A stretch of 64,000 bases of DNA. Source: a bacterium (GTDB lineage: Bacteria; Bacteroidota; Ignavibacteria; SZUA-365). Made by a program: the position numbers and the translations under genes. The stretch lies in the NCBI GenBank assembly GCA_020444325.1, contig JAHLLD010000004.1, forward strand, positions 1 to 64,000, written 5' to 3'. The notes beneath the pieces were generated by a model that was not told the DNA's origin, made no database searches, and worked only from the letters and a program-made list of their open reading frames with translations. Numbering within the stretch: the stretch's first letter is position 1; each line of letters begins with the position of its first letter. This document shows positions 52,220-60,092 of the stretch, piece by piece.

Positions 52220-53281
52220 ATGAAAAATCTGAAAATTCTGTCTCTACTTCTCTTCGTGGTGCTTCTCGGCAACACCTGCACCGATTCCACCACCGAACCG
52301 CCTCCGGCAAAAGTTGAAGGCCCATCTTCGCAGGACTGGACCTGGGAACACACGATCATCGATCCCGAAAACACAAAAGGCCATCTATGGGACGTGTGCT
52401 ACATCAACGACACCTGCGTGTGGGCGGTGGGCTGGATACAGCACAAAGGAGAGAACTACAACGCCTGCCGGTGGAATGGGAAAGAGTGGAAGCTGGAGAA
52501 GGTATGGGAAGAGCCTATGGGCTCAGCAACGGAACCGAGCGTGCACGAAATACATACTCTCTTTGGGACTTCACCAGATAATATCTGGTTTCTGCAGGGC
52601 ACCGTGTTCATTCACTGGGATGGACGTGAATATGAAACAGATTCACGACTGCTCACTGCGCTGAGAGATGTCGGTGGAATGCGTACGTGCTGGGGTACCG
52701 GTCCCAGAAACATCTACGCAGCTGGGATGAAAGGCCAGATGATTCACTACAACGGGAATTACTGGAATTTGTTGGAGAGTGACATCGACCAGGATATCAC
52801 GGCAATGCACGGAAACGGCGATACGGTGCTCGTGGCGGCGACGGGACCCGGTGATGCTGGTCCAACCGCATTTTACACGGTCGTCGGAGAAAAGGTCGCG
52901 TTCTTCTCGCAGGACAGCCTGCCCCACGGCGTGCAGGCCCTCTGGTTCAGCCATCTGGATGACATTTACACGGATGGACCGCATGCATTCCATTTCGATG
53001 GGAAGAATTGGCAGAAGACGATGGATTGGGAACTAGAGCATAAAAGCGGATACGGAAGAGACATGGCCGCTAACAACAGATGGGATATACTGGTTGTCGG
53101 GGCTGTCTCAACAATACTGCACTACAATCAGGAAGAGTGGAAATCATTCCAAAATCTGCCAGGTCTTGAAAGCGCCTATTTCTACGGCTGCGCAATACAC
53201 GGGGACGAAGCATGGGTTGTAGGAGTACTCACGGAAGGTACGGAAGTGGTTATTGTCAAAGGTACGCGATCGGCAAAATAG
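52220..53281 (+). CDS. Lipoprotein with beta-propeller-like body
   Basis: About 353 residues; CAGGAG six bases before ATG 52220 decides the start. The signal ends near GNTCTDS (possible lipidated Cys). The body has regularly spaced W/G-rich blades (VCYINDTCVWAVGW, LFGTSPDNIWFLQ, CWGTGPRNIYAAG, LDDIYTDGPHAFHFDGKNW, CAIHGDEAWVVG), typical of propellers that monitor or bind glycans. There is no T9SS tail, so it is probably anchored by lipid. GC-rich compared with the genes on either side. Function unknown. Confidence 0.83.
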   Translation: MKNLKILSLLLFVVLLGNTCTDSTTEPPPAKVEGPSSQDWTWEHTIIDPENTKGHLWDVCYINDTCVWAVGWIQHKGENYNACRWNGKEWKLEKVWEEPMGSATEPSVHEIHTLFGTSPDNIWFLQGTVFIHWDGREYETDSRLLTALRDVGGMRTCWGTGPRNIYAAGMKGQMIHYNGNYWNLLESDIDQDITAMHGNGDTVLVAATGPGDAGPTAFYTVVGEKVAFFSQDSLPHGVQALWFSHLDDIYTDGPHAFHFDGKNWQKTMDWELEHKSGYGRDMAANNRWDILVVGAVSTILHYNQEEWKSFQNLPGLESAYFYGCAIHGDEAWVVGVLTEGTEVVIVKGTRSAK

Positions 53282-53365
53282 GAAGCATATAGAAACTCTG
53301 ATTTCCGGGCCCGGGGACTGGGGATAGTTCATTTATCCCAAACAACCTGTTTACAGGAGGTTTCA

Positions 53366-53770
53366 ATGAAGCGACTGATTATCGCGGTCGTTGCGGGACT
53401 GCTATGCCTGATCCCCGTGACAACGCTGGCGCAGCAACTTACCTTCATCCAGGGCTCGAATTACACGCGTTCGATCCGTGGCAAGGATGTTTCCGGTTGG
53501 CCCCCGTCGTGGAATCCCATCACCGATCCGAGTCCGCAGGGCGACGGATCCTATCTCGTCGGTGACTGGGAGTCTGGAAACGACAAGTATATCGACGTGA
53601 TGGCAATGCAATGGGATTTTCCTCTTTCACTCAGTCAGGGAGCGTTCGTTGACAGCGTTCGGTTAACGCTGCTGTACGGCACCTCACAGAGCCTGAAACT
53701 GTCGGTCACGTTTTTCCACGCGGACTACGAAATCTGGCAGCACGACCGTGATGACCTACAAAGACAGTAA
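53366..53770 (+). pseudogene. 3'-truncated secreted-protein gene
   Basis: CAGGAGG precedes ATG 53366; a signal peptide (LIIAVVAGLLCLIPVTTLAQQ) and a beta-rich segment (IDVMAMQWDF, VDSVRLTLLYG, LSVTFFHADYEIW) follow. Around 53745 the sense changes: the frame ends within 25 bases while another frame takes up an unrelated MORN-type protein. The normal protein must be much longer. Probably a deletion join. Confidence 0.7.
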
Positions 53771-53932
53771 GCCGGTGCTGCGTGAAGCGTTTTATGTCAC
53801 CGGAGAACTGCAGATGTCGGCGGAGTATGACCCGCAATCCGGTTTGCAGTATGGAACGGAAAAGTGGTTCTACCGCTCCGGGCAACTGGAGGAGAGTACC
53901 GATTTCGTGTATGGACATGCACATGGATGGAG
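53746..53932 (+). pseudogene. Fragment of a MORN-repeat (YwqK-like) protein
   Basis: About 60 codons with the repeat pattern YKDSKPVLREAFYVTGELQMS, LQYGTEKWFYRSGQLEEST and HAHGWS, as in MORN/YwqK-family proteins (E-x-Y-Y-x-x-G-x-L). It has no start of its own and stops exactly at the left end of the IS at 53933. The neighbouring 5' fragment at 53366 is a different gene. Confidence 0.72.
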
Positions 53933-54018
53933 TGTATGATGTCAGAACCTCATGGACAGATTTGGGGTAGATTCTAAGGTGGTATTTCCGTAGAATCAGA
54001 TAACGACAGGAGGTACCT

Positions 54019-54384
54019 ATGAGTGACTCAACAGACCCGAACTCAGTCGCACGAGAGATCAAACGCAGGACCCGCCGGAAATTCAGCTCGGAGGAGAAAA
54101 TCCGGATCGTACTCGAGGGATTGAAGGGAGAATACAGCATCGCCGAGATCTGTCGGCGCGAAAATATCCATCAGAATCTATACTACAAGTGGAGCAAGGA
54201 CTTCCTCGAAGCCGGGAAGAAACGTCTTGCTGGTGACACGATGCGTGAGGCGAACACGAGCGAAGTCCAGGAACTGAAAAAGGAAAACGAACACCTCAAG
54301 CAGGCCGTGGCCGATGTGTTCCTGAAGAACCGGTTGCTGAAAAAAAGCTTGAATGGTATGGGAATCGATACGGACGGGCTATGA
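54019..54384 (+). CDS. IS3-family transposase OrfA
   Basis: A 121-residue protein: basic N-terminus, helix-turn-helix (KFSSEEKIRIVLEGLKGEYSIAEICRRENIHQNLYYKWSKDF) and a coiled coil (SEVQELKKENEHLKQAV). A run of seven A (54340-54346) near the 3' end could allow -1 slippage; the -1 frame (KLEWYGNRYGRAMRYS) runs open into orfB. CAGGAGGTACCT precedes the ATG. Confidence 0.93.
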   Translation: MSDSTDPNSVAREIKRRTRRKFSSEEKIRIVLEGLKGEYSIAEICRRENIHQNLYYKWSKDFLEAGKKRLAGDTMREANTSEVQELKKENEHLKQAVADVFLKNRLLKKSLNGMGIDTDGL

Positions 54385-55418
54385 GATACTCTGCCGCGGA
54401 AAAGATGGAACTGATCCGCATCGTGGAAGGCTCGGATCGATCGGTCAAGGAGACACTCGACACGCTGCAGGTTCCGCGATCGAGCTTTTATACCTGGTAT
54501 CGGTCGTACCGTGAAGGAGGGTTTGACGGACTCCTGCAGCGCAAGCCGCTTCCAGGCAGGATTTGGAATCGCATCCCGGAAGATGTGCGAAGCCACGTAC
54601 TCGATGTTGCCTTGGAGAAGCCCGAAACCTCACCACGTGAGCTTGCCTGGTATATCACCGATACCGAAGGCTACTTTATCTCGGAATCCAGCGTGTATCG
54701 CATACTTTCGGCTGCGGACCTGATCACCAGTCCGGCATATACCGTGATCGCGGCAGCGGACCGGTTCAAGAACCCAACGCGTGCAGTCCACGAGCTCTGG
54801 CAGACGGACTTCACCTACTTCCGCATCGTCGGCTGGGGCTGGTACTATCTCTCGACGATCATGGACGATTACTCACGGTACATCATCGCCTGGAAGCTCT
54901 GCAAGACAATGACCGCTACCGATGTACAGGATACGCTGGATCTGGCCCTTGAACGGAGCGGTCGTGAGCGAGCCCGTGTTCTGCACCGTCCTCGCCTGCT
55001 CTCGGACAATGGACCGTGCTACCTCTCGAAAGAACTGAAGACGTACCTCGAAGAGCATGAGATGGTCCATACACGAGGAAAACCGTATCATCCGACAACG
55101 CAGGGCAAGATCGAGCGCTACCACCGAACGATGAAGAATCTGATAAAGCTCGATCATTACTACTACCCGGAAGAACTCGAGCGTGCCCTCGCGAGCTTCG
55201 TTGATTGGTACAACAACGAGCGGTACCATGAATCGCTGCAGAACCTGAAACCGGTGGATGTGTACGAAGGAAGGATGAGGGAAATACTGACGGAGAGAGA
55301 GCGGATAAAGCGAAGGACACTACGACAGAGAAAACAGTTCAATCTGCGTGGGAAGGCCCCACAGCAACGTTTAAAACTACACCTTAGCAATCATCCCAAT
55401 GTGTCCAAGAAGATCTGA
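54381..55418 (+). CDS. IS3-family transposase OrfB (DDE integrase)
   Basis: A 345-residue protein with an N-terminal helix-turn-helix (SVKETLDTLQVPRSSFYTWYRSY) and DDE catalytic residues in WQTDFTYFRI, LLSDNGPCYLS and TTQGKIERYHRTMKN. The C-terminus is basic (RRTLRQRKQFN). It can start at ATG 54381, overlapping the orfA stop (ATGA), or be made as a fusion by -1 slippage. Intact, possibly active. Confidence 0.95.
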   Translation: MRYSAAEKMELIRIVEGSDRSVKETLDTLQVPRSSFYTWYRSYREGGFDGLLQRKPLPGRIWNRIPEDVRSHVLDVALEKPETSPRELAWYITDTEGYFISESSVYRILSAADLITSPAYTVIAAADRFKNPTRAVHELWQTDFTYFRIVGWGWYYLSTIMDDYSRYIIAWKLCKTMTATDVQDTLDLALERSGRERARVLHRPRLLSDNGPCYLSKELKTYLEEHEMVHTRGKPYHPTTQGKIERYHRTMKNLIKLDHYYYPEELERALASFVDWYNNERYHESLQNLKPVDVYEGRMREILTERERIKRRTLRQRKQFNLRGKAPQQRLKLHLSNHPNVSKKI

Positions 55419-55427
55419 AGACATACA

Positions 55428-56463
55428 GTACTCTCCCTCTTTCAATCGCTTCCACTTCAATCCGCATAATCCACATGAGATATTCGGTGGATATTATTAT
55501 GGGCTGTGGCGTGTAACAGATAGCACGATCATCAAAACGACCACTCATAGCAATGGTAACGATCATATTATTACGCCCAGAGAGCCAAATGGGGCTCCGA
55601 GTGTGAGGTATCAGTACAGAGATGTGGCTTTTCATCCATATGTTGATGGCATATACTATCTCTGTTCAAACGAATACACTAAGTTTGGAACCAGGATAGA
55701 ATCTATTTGGAAAACAGAAGACTTTGGGCAAACATGGAGAATACTGTATGATAGACGAGATTCGTACTTTCATCGAATTGTCGTCAATCCAGAGAAACCA
55801 AACATCATTCTAGTCGCAACAAATGAAGGTATATTAAGAACTACAGATGGGGGACAAGAATGGAATTTTGTTGATAACAGTGTATTTAAGGCTTTGTCAT
55901 TCACTGATATATTGGTCGATCCATTAGAACCGCAAACTTATTACTGTTCATCAAAGTCCATGTCGGGACCGAACGCACATAAAAAAAACGGGGAACGGGC
56001 GGGTGGCGTGTATAAATCTACTGATTATGGTTCGACCTGGGTCGGTATGAAGACTGATGGAATGCACAGCGTATCCGTAAACTATCTGTATTACCATGAG
56101 AATCCTCGTCGTCTCTATGCCGGTACAAGTGCAGGTCTTTATGAGTACTTACTGGGCAAGCCGTCAGGCACCGATGGTGATAATAAGGTACACACACCTG
56201 CATCGCCTGAATGGACAGCGTCCCCAAACCCAGTGCGATCTGGCGAGAACATTGTTATTGAATTGTTTGGTGGTACCGCTGATGTTGCTATGTTAAAGTT
56301 ATATGACGCAACCGGAAAGTATATGAAGACCGTGTATGCTGGAGAGATCATGAACACCATGACGATATCGGATAATACGTCTAGCTATGCGCCTGGTGTT
56401 TATTTCTATCGTCTTACGAGCAAATGCTGTCATGAAATTAGAAAGATTGTTATTGTTGAATAG
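55428..56463 (+). pseudogene. 5'-truncated BNR-repeat surface protein with T9SS tail
   Basis: The frame runs in from the IS right end; the protein part starts at YSPSFNRFHFNPHNP, with no start codon or signal. It has sortilin/BNR-type Asp boxes (WKTEDFGQTW, RTTDGGQEW, KSTDYGSTW) and the sorting domain SPNPVRSGENIVIEL ... APGVYFYRLTS. The natural gene must have had several more blades at the 5' side, removed with the promoter when the IS arrived or recombined. AT-rich. Confidence 0.82.
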
Positions 56464-56477
56464 ACTTGGGAGCAGAG

Positions 56478-57818
56478 ATGAAAATAGAGGTAAATTGTGT
56501 CAGCCACCCTTTCGTTGCATTAGTATGCGTTCTGACGTTATCGTTGACTTGCACAGCACAGAATGAACAGGAATGGAGCCTGATTTATCCTGAACCTGGG
56601 GATGTGGTGCCGACGGGGCAGGACGAATTTAACGATGTCGAGTTCTTCGACGAGACGACGGGCCTGGTATGCACACATAGCGGCGTACTGAGAACGACCG
56701 ATGCGGGAGAAAATTGGAGCTACACAGAACTTGTAACAGACAAAATAGGCCCTCGTTATCTGAAGGCAATCGGCATCGTAGATGAAAATACTGCATACGT
56801 TGTGGGAGACGAAGGCAGGAAGTATGTCACAACCGATGCCGGTGTCTCCTGGGTCGAAAGAAGGGATGACACCTGCTATCATTATTTGTGTGCCTTCTTT
56901 CTCGATGAAAAGACGGGATGGCTCGCTGGCGATTCGAGTTGCTCGGGGTCGATTACGGAAGGGAAGGCATGCGTATGGTTCACATCTGATGGTGGAGCGT
57001 CATGGACGCTTCGTGGGACATTTGATGAAAAGGTGCCAATTACAGGATTTTACCACAGTATACTTAATATCAATTTTACCAATGACCGTATTGGGTACAT
57101 GACAGGTTCCTACGGTCTCGTCGCCTTCTCCGAGGATGGTGGTGCGAACTGGACTCAGATCAAACCTCAGATCGGAAGGCATTATTATGCTCTTGCTGTA
57201 CGCCGGGAAGGTCATCTATTTATCGGCTCCGATTTCAGCGAGTGTTACCAGACCACAAATGGCGGAACTGAGTGGATCGAACCATCGATGCCAAATGGTA
57301 CCAGTGTGTATTATGATATGCTGTTTACAGATGATACGAACGGTATCTGTGTTGGACGTGGTTCTGTCCCAGCTCTTAAGACCCAGGACAACGGACAAAA
57401 CTGGACATCCGATAGTATACCAGAATTCGAAGGCTGGCGTACCCTGAGATCTGTTTGCTATTCAGGTCAACACTATTACACAGTAAGCGAGGAAGGCCAG
57501 ATATACAGAAAGGAATATAGTTCGACATCTGAGGTCGCCCCAGTAAAGATGACAGATGAGTTACTTCTGGATGTGTACCCCAATGTGGTTTTGCAGGGAC
57601 AACAAGTACATGTTGACAAAAGACATGAGCACGCAGTAAATATAAGCATTCGAATGTATGATATACATGGTCGCCTAGCAGCTGAGTTGTCAAGAAATGA
57701 CTTTGATGTTGGAACAAGAAACAGTGTAATAGACACGGGAAATCTTAGCTGTGGAGTGTATTTTATCCGGGCCATCGCGATGAGTCGGATGAAGGTCTTC
57801 AAGATCGTGATTCAATGA
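56478..57818 (+). CDS. BNR/YCF48-like beta-propeller surface protein with T9SS tail
   Basis: About 446 residues; GGGAGCAGAG before ATG 56478 sets the start. A signal peptide (PFVALVCVLTLSLTCTAQ) is followed by blades with Asp-box-like repeats (LRTTDAGENW, VTTDAGVSW, FTSDGGASW, FSEDGGANW, QTTNGGTEW, KTQDNGQNW), the pattern of YCF48/HCF136-like propellers. A sorting domain (VYPNVVLQGQQVHVDK ... SCGVYFIRAI) ends it. It directly follows the truncated BNR gene and is distantly similar to it. Likely surface adhesin or binding protein. Confidence 0.86.
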   Translation: MKIEVNCVSHPFVALVCVLTLSLTCTAQNEQEWSLIYPEPGDVVPTGQDEFNDVEFFDETTGLVCTHSGVLRTTDAGENWSYTELVTDKIGPRYLKAIGIVDENTAYVVGDEGRKYVTTDAGVSWVERRDDTCYHYLCAFFLDEKTGWLAGDSSCSGSITEGKACVWFTSDGGASWTLRGTFDEKVPITGFYHSILNINFTNDRIGYMTGSYGLVAFSEDGGANWTQIKPQIGRHYYALAVRREGHLFIGSDFSECYQTTNGGTEWIEPSMPNGTSVYYDMLFTDDTNGICVGRGSVPALKTQDNGQNWTSDSIPEFEGWRTLRSVCYSGQHYYTVSEEGQIYRKEYSSTSEVAPVKMTDELLLDVYPNVVLQGQQVHVDKRHEHAVNISIRMYDIHGRLAAELSRNDFDVGTRNSVIDTGNLSCGVYFIRAIAMSRMKVFKIVIQ

Positions 57819-58185
57819 GTCTGTGCCTTGTGGTAAGAAAATGACAGGTGGATTGCGCCTTGTGTGACTTCCCTATAAATGTGCGGTGAAAACCGACAAG
57901 GTGCTTGTTGTGACCTCCTCCCTGCAAAGTTAGCCAGTGCATATGTGAGAACTATCAGCCTATTTCCCATGTCACGAAAGGGGAAAATACCTGGATGAGG
58001 ATGTCCAAATTCACCGAAGAGCAGATCGCGTTTGCCCTGCGCCAGGCAGTTAACGGCTTTCGTCTAGACTAGGTCTGTTGAAAACTGATGAGTTATGTGA
58101 ATCACGCCTATGTTGTTGGGATTGTCCTGTCTGCACTAATAGAGCTATATTCCATCTATCGCTCACAAAGCAGTGCACACTGGAT
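57819..58185. other. Spacer with an IS3 orfA stub
   Basis: About 370 bases between the propeller gene and the NYN gene. It contains a 24-codon stub of an IS3 orfA (58001-58072) and no other recognisable feature. Confidence 0.6.
58001..58072 (+). pseudogene. Stub of an IS3-family orfA
   Basis: The peptide MSKFTEEQIAFALRQAVNGF matches the invariant start of IS3/IS407-group OrfA proteins (SKFTEEQIAxALxQAExG); it ends at a TAG 23 codons in, with no helix-turn-helix. A third, different IS left this trace. Confidence 0.8.
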
Positions 58186-59154
58186 ATGCCCACACAACCT
58201 CCCAGCCCAGAAAAAGGCTACGCAGCCGTCTTCGTCGACTTCGAGAATGTTTTCTACTACCTGAAGTCGCAATACACGGACCTTCCTGATTTGACCGAGT
58301 ATACCCTGGAGCTCATTCGGAACCTCCGCGTATATCTGGAACAGGAGCTTGGATTAGCTCCGATTGTTCGGTACGCTTACGCAGACTTCGAGCGTTTGGC
58401 TGCTGCTCCACTTGGATCGCTTTACCTAATGGGCATCGAGATCAGGAACGTCATGGGAGTGCAGCATAAAAATGCAGCAGATATGCGCCTGTGCATCGAC
58501 GCCATGCAGATTCTGTACACAAGGCCTGACATTGAAGCGTTTGTCTTTGTCGCCGGTGATCGTGATTACATCCCAGTCATCCAGCACATCCAGACGCAGG
58601 CCAAAACCGTCAAAGCCGTCGCGTTCCGAGGGAACCTATCCGGTGATCTGCTGCAGAATATCGGTGACGACAACTTCGTTGACGCTACGAGCCTGTTCGA
58701 TGAAGAATCCCTGAAGCGGCTGGAAAAGGAGGCCGCATACGCCCGGTTGGCTGAGCAGCACCGTGAGCAAGCACGGAAGGAGGCACTGGAGGCGAAGAAG
58801 CCTGAGCCGCAGGCTGTACCCGAGCAGAATACCGAGCCTGTGAAGCCTCAGAAGGAGAGTGTAGGCTCAAGGTTCCGGAGTCCGGTGCCAGTGGTCACGG
58901 AGGACCAGAAGCGCTGTCTGGATCTGATGCTCACGGAATACGGCTCCCATCCGGAAATTTGGCTGAGTCCCTTTCTGCGGAAACTGACCGATGTTTTGCC
59001 TGCCTTGGCGGATTTCGAGAGAAAGAACATCCTGTACGATCTGGAGCAGTTCGGCGCGATCTGCGTGGAACAACGGAAGGGTGAGCCTTACGACTATAGG
59101 GTCATCCTGGTCAACTACAACCATCCGACTGTTCGGGAGTTGAATCCTGGGTGA
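58186..59154 (+). CDS. NYN-domain (PIN-like) predicted ribonuclease with C-terminal wing domain
   Basis: About 322 residues. The NYN/LabA domain (about 10-165) has the acidic residues of a PIN-like nuclease: VFVDFENVFYYL, KNAADMRLCIDAMQ and FVFVAGDRDYIPVI. A charged coiled-coil linker (about 165-235, Glu/Lys/Arg/Ala) leads to a C-terminal helical domain (about 240-315) that may be a winged-helix/LOTUS-type RNA-binding module. Such proteins cleave or bind RNA in other bacteria and sometimes sit in defence or mobile regions. Start ATG 58186 gives the conserved N-terminus; the open frame begins 108 bases earlier. Not truncated. Confidence 0.87.
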   Translation: MPTQPPSPEKGYAAVFVDFENVFYYLKSQYTDLPDLTEYTLELIRNLRVYLEQELGLAPIVRYAYADFERLAAAPLGSLYLMGIEIRNVMGVQHKNAADMRLCIDAMQILYTRPDIEAFVFVAGDRDYIPVIQHIQTQAKTVKAVAFRGNLSGDLLQNIGDDNFVDATSLFDEESLKRLEKEAAYARLAEQHREQARKEALEAKKPEPQAVPEQNTEPVKPQKESVGSRFRSPVPVVTEDQKRCLDLMLTEYGSHPEIWLSPFLRKLTDVLPALADFERKNILYDLEQFGAICVEQRKGEPYDYRVILVNYNHPTVRELNPG

Positions 59155-59198
59155 AGTTGATTATCCAAGTCTGAAACGCGCTTAACAGGGAGAATTCC

Positions 59199-59444
59199 GT
59201 GACAAAATCGATTGAACATGACATTTTCGACTTTGAAGCCATTCCAATGGGGCAGTCTCGACATATTGGCACAGATGAATACGGATTTTCCACGGCTTTA
59301 CGTGTTCCAGGAGGGTGGATTGTGCGCCTGCATGAGCTGAGAATGGAAGCCATGATGTCGAATGTGATCCAGGGCATTTTTGTGCGGGAGCCAGAAAAAC
59401 TGATTCTTGACTATGGTATCCTGAATGCGTATTATCACTTCTGA
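59199..59444 (+). CDS. Small hypothetical protein (GTG start)
   Basis: An 81-residue protein. AGGGAG stands before GTG 59199. The sequence has a TALRVPGGWIVRLHEL hairpin and an aromatic tail (LDYGILNAYYHF). It follows the NYN gene by 44 bases and may be co-transcribed with it. No family is recognised. Confidence 0.6.
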   Translation: MTKSIEHDIFDFEAIPMGQSRHIGTDEYGFSTALRVPGGWIVRLHELRMEAMMSNVIQGIFVREPEKLILDYGILNAYYHF

Positions 59445-59476
59445 GTCGATCTGTTTGATCTGAAATGAGTTGATCG

Positions 59477-59668
59477 ATGGGGGAACTTGTCCGACTCTGT
59501 CTGCTGTCCGCAATTCTGCTTGTGGGGGTCTCTGCATGTTCAGAGGATGCCGCTGTTGATCCGCAGCCGCCAATGCATTCCATTGACACGGCTGGTGCCG
59601 TGCATCTGGCACTGGGAACGCCAGTCGATACGGATGACTCCGATGATTACCTGATTGTCAGGCGTCAG
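59477..59668 (+). pseudogene. 3'-truncated lipoprotein gene
   Basis: The ATG opens a lipoprotein signal (LCLLSAILLVGVSAC, lipobox VSAC) and about 43 mature residues, then the frame enters the left end of the 248-bp IS derivative at 59669 and stops at 59711-59713. The real protein was longer. No family is recognisable from the remnant. Confidence 0.75.
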
Positions 59669-59916
59669 TGTATGACGTCAGAACCTCATGGACAGATTTG
59701 GGGTAGATTCTAAGGTGGTATTTCCGTAGAATCAGATAACGACAGGAGGTACCTATGAGTGACTCAACAGACCCGAACTCAGTCGCACGAGAGATCAAGC
59801 GAAGGACATTACGGCAGCGAAAACAGTTCAATCTGCGTTGAAAGGCCCCACAGCAACGTTCAAAACTACACCTTAGCAATCAACCCGATGTGTCCAAGAA
59901 GATCTGAAGATATACA
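59669..59916 (+). mobile_element. 248-bp internally deleted IS3 derivative (MITE-like)
   Basis: Left part (59669 to about 59800) is nearly identical to the left end, ribosome-binding site and first 15 codons of the IS at 53933; right part (about 59800-59916) matches its last about 115 bases. The internal about 1.25 kb is missing; the join falls where both sequences read AAGCGAAGGAC or close to it. Both inverted-repeat ends (TGTATGACGTCAG and TATACA) are kept, so it could in principle be mobilised in trans. It cuts off the lipoprotein gene at 59477. Confidence 0.9.
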
Positions 59917-59935
59917 CATCAGAGACCAAGCATAG

Positions 59936-60032
59936 GATATTACAGCAGACAAACAGAACGACTCGACTGCAACCATCAAAACGACACCAATGATATCAGT
60001 CCAATGTGTTAAAGACGATCTGACGATGTACA
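59936..60032 (+). mobile_element. Second, more diverged right end of the same IS type
   Basis: From GATATTACAGCAG to TGTACA this stretch aligns with the right end of the 53933-type IS (shared ATTACxGCAG, CAAAACxACACC, CCAATGTGTxxAAGAxGATCTGA) with many changes and a short gap. It follows the 248-bp element by 19 bases, giving two right ends in tandem. Confidence 0.7.
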
Positions 60033-60092
60033 GTGATTACAAAGTAATAATTATTCATAGGCAAATATTAGTCACAGATAACTGGTAATAAG

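Larger units (their letters stand above)
53933..55427 (+). mobile_element. IS3-family insertion sequence, apparently intact
   Basis: About 1495 bases. Left end TGTATGATGTCAGAACCTC and right end (complement) TGTATGTCTTCAGATCTTC form inverted repeats of about 50 bases with many matches, including TGGACA and CTAAGGTG blocks. Two transposase frames are intact. Flanks show no target duplication (GAG before, GTA after) and both neighbouring genes are broken, so this copy probably sits at a recombination or deletion join. It is the parent type of the relics at 51297, 51657, 59669 and 59936. Confidence 0.92.

Noticed and set aside
53933-55427. Target-site duplication of the IS
   Set aside because: The 3-5 bases on each side do not match, so none is reported.
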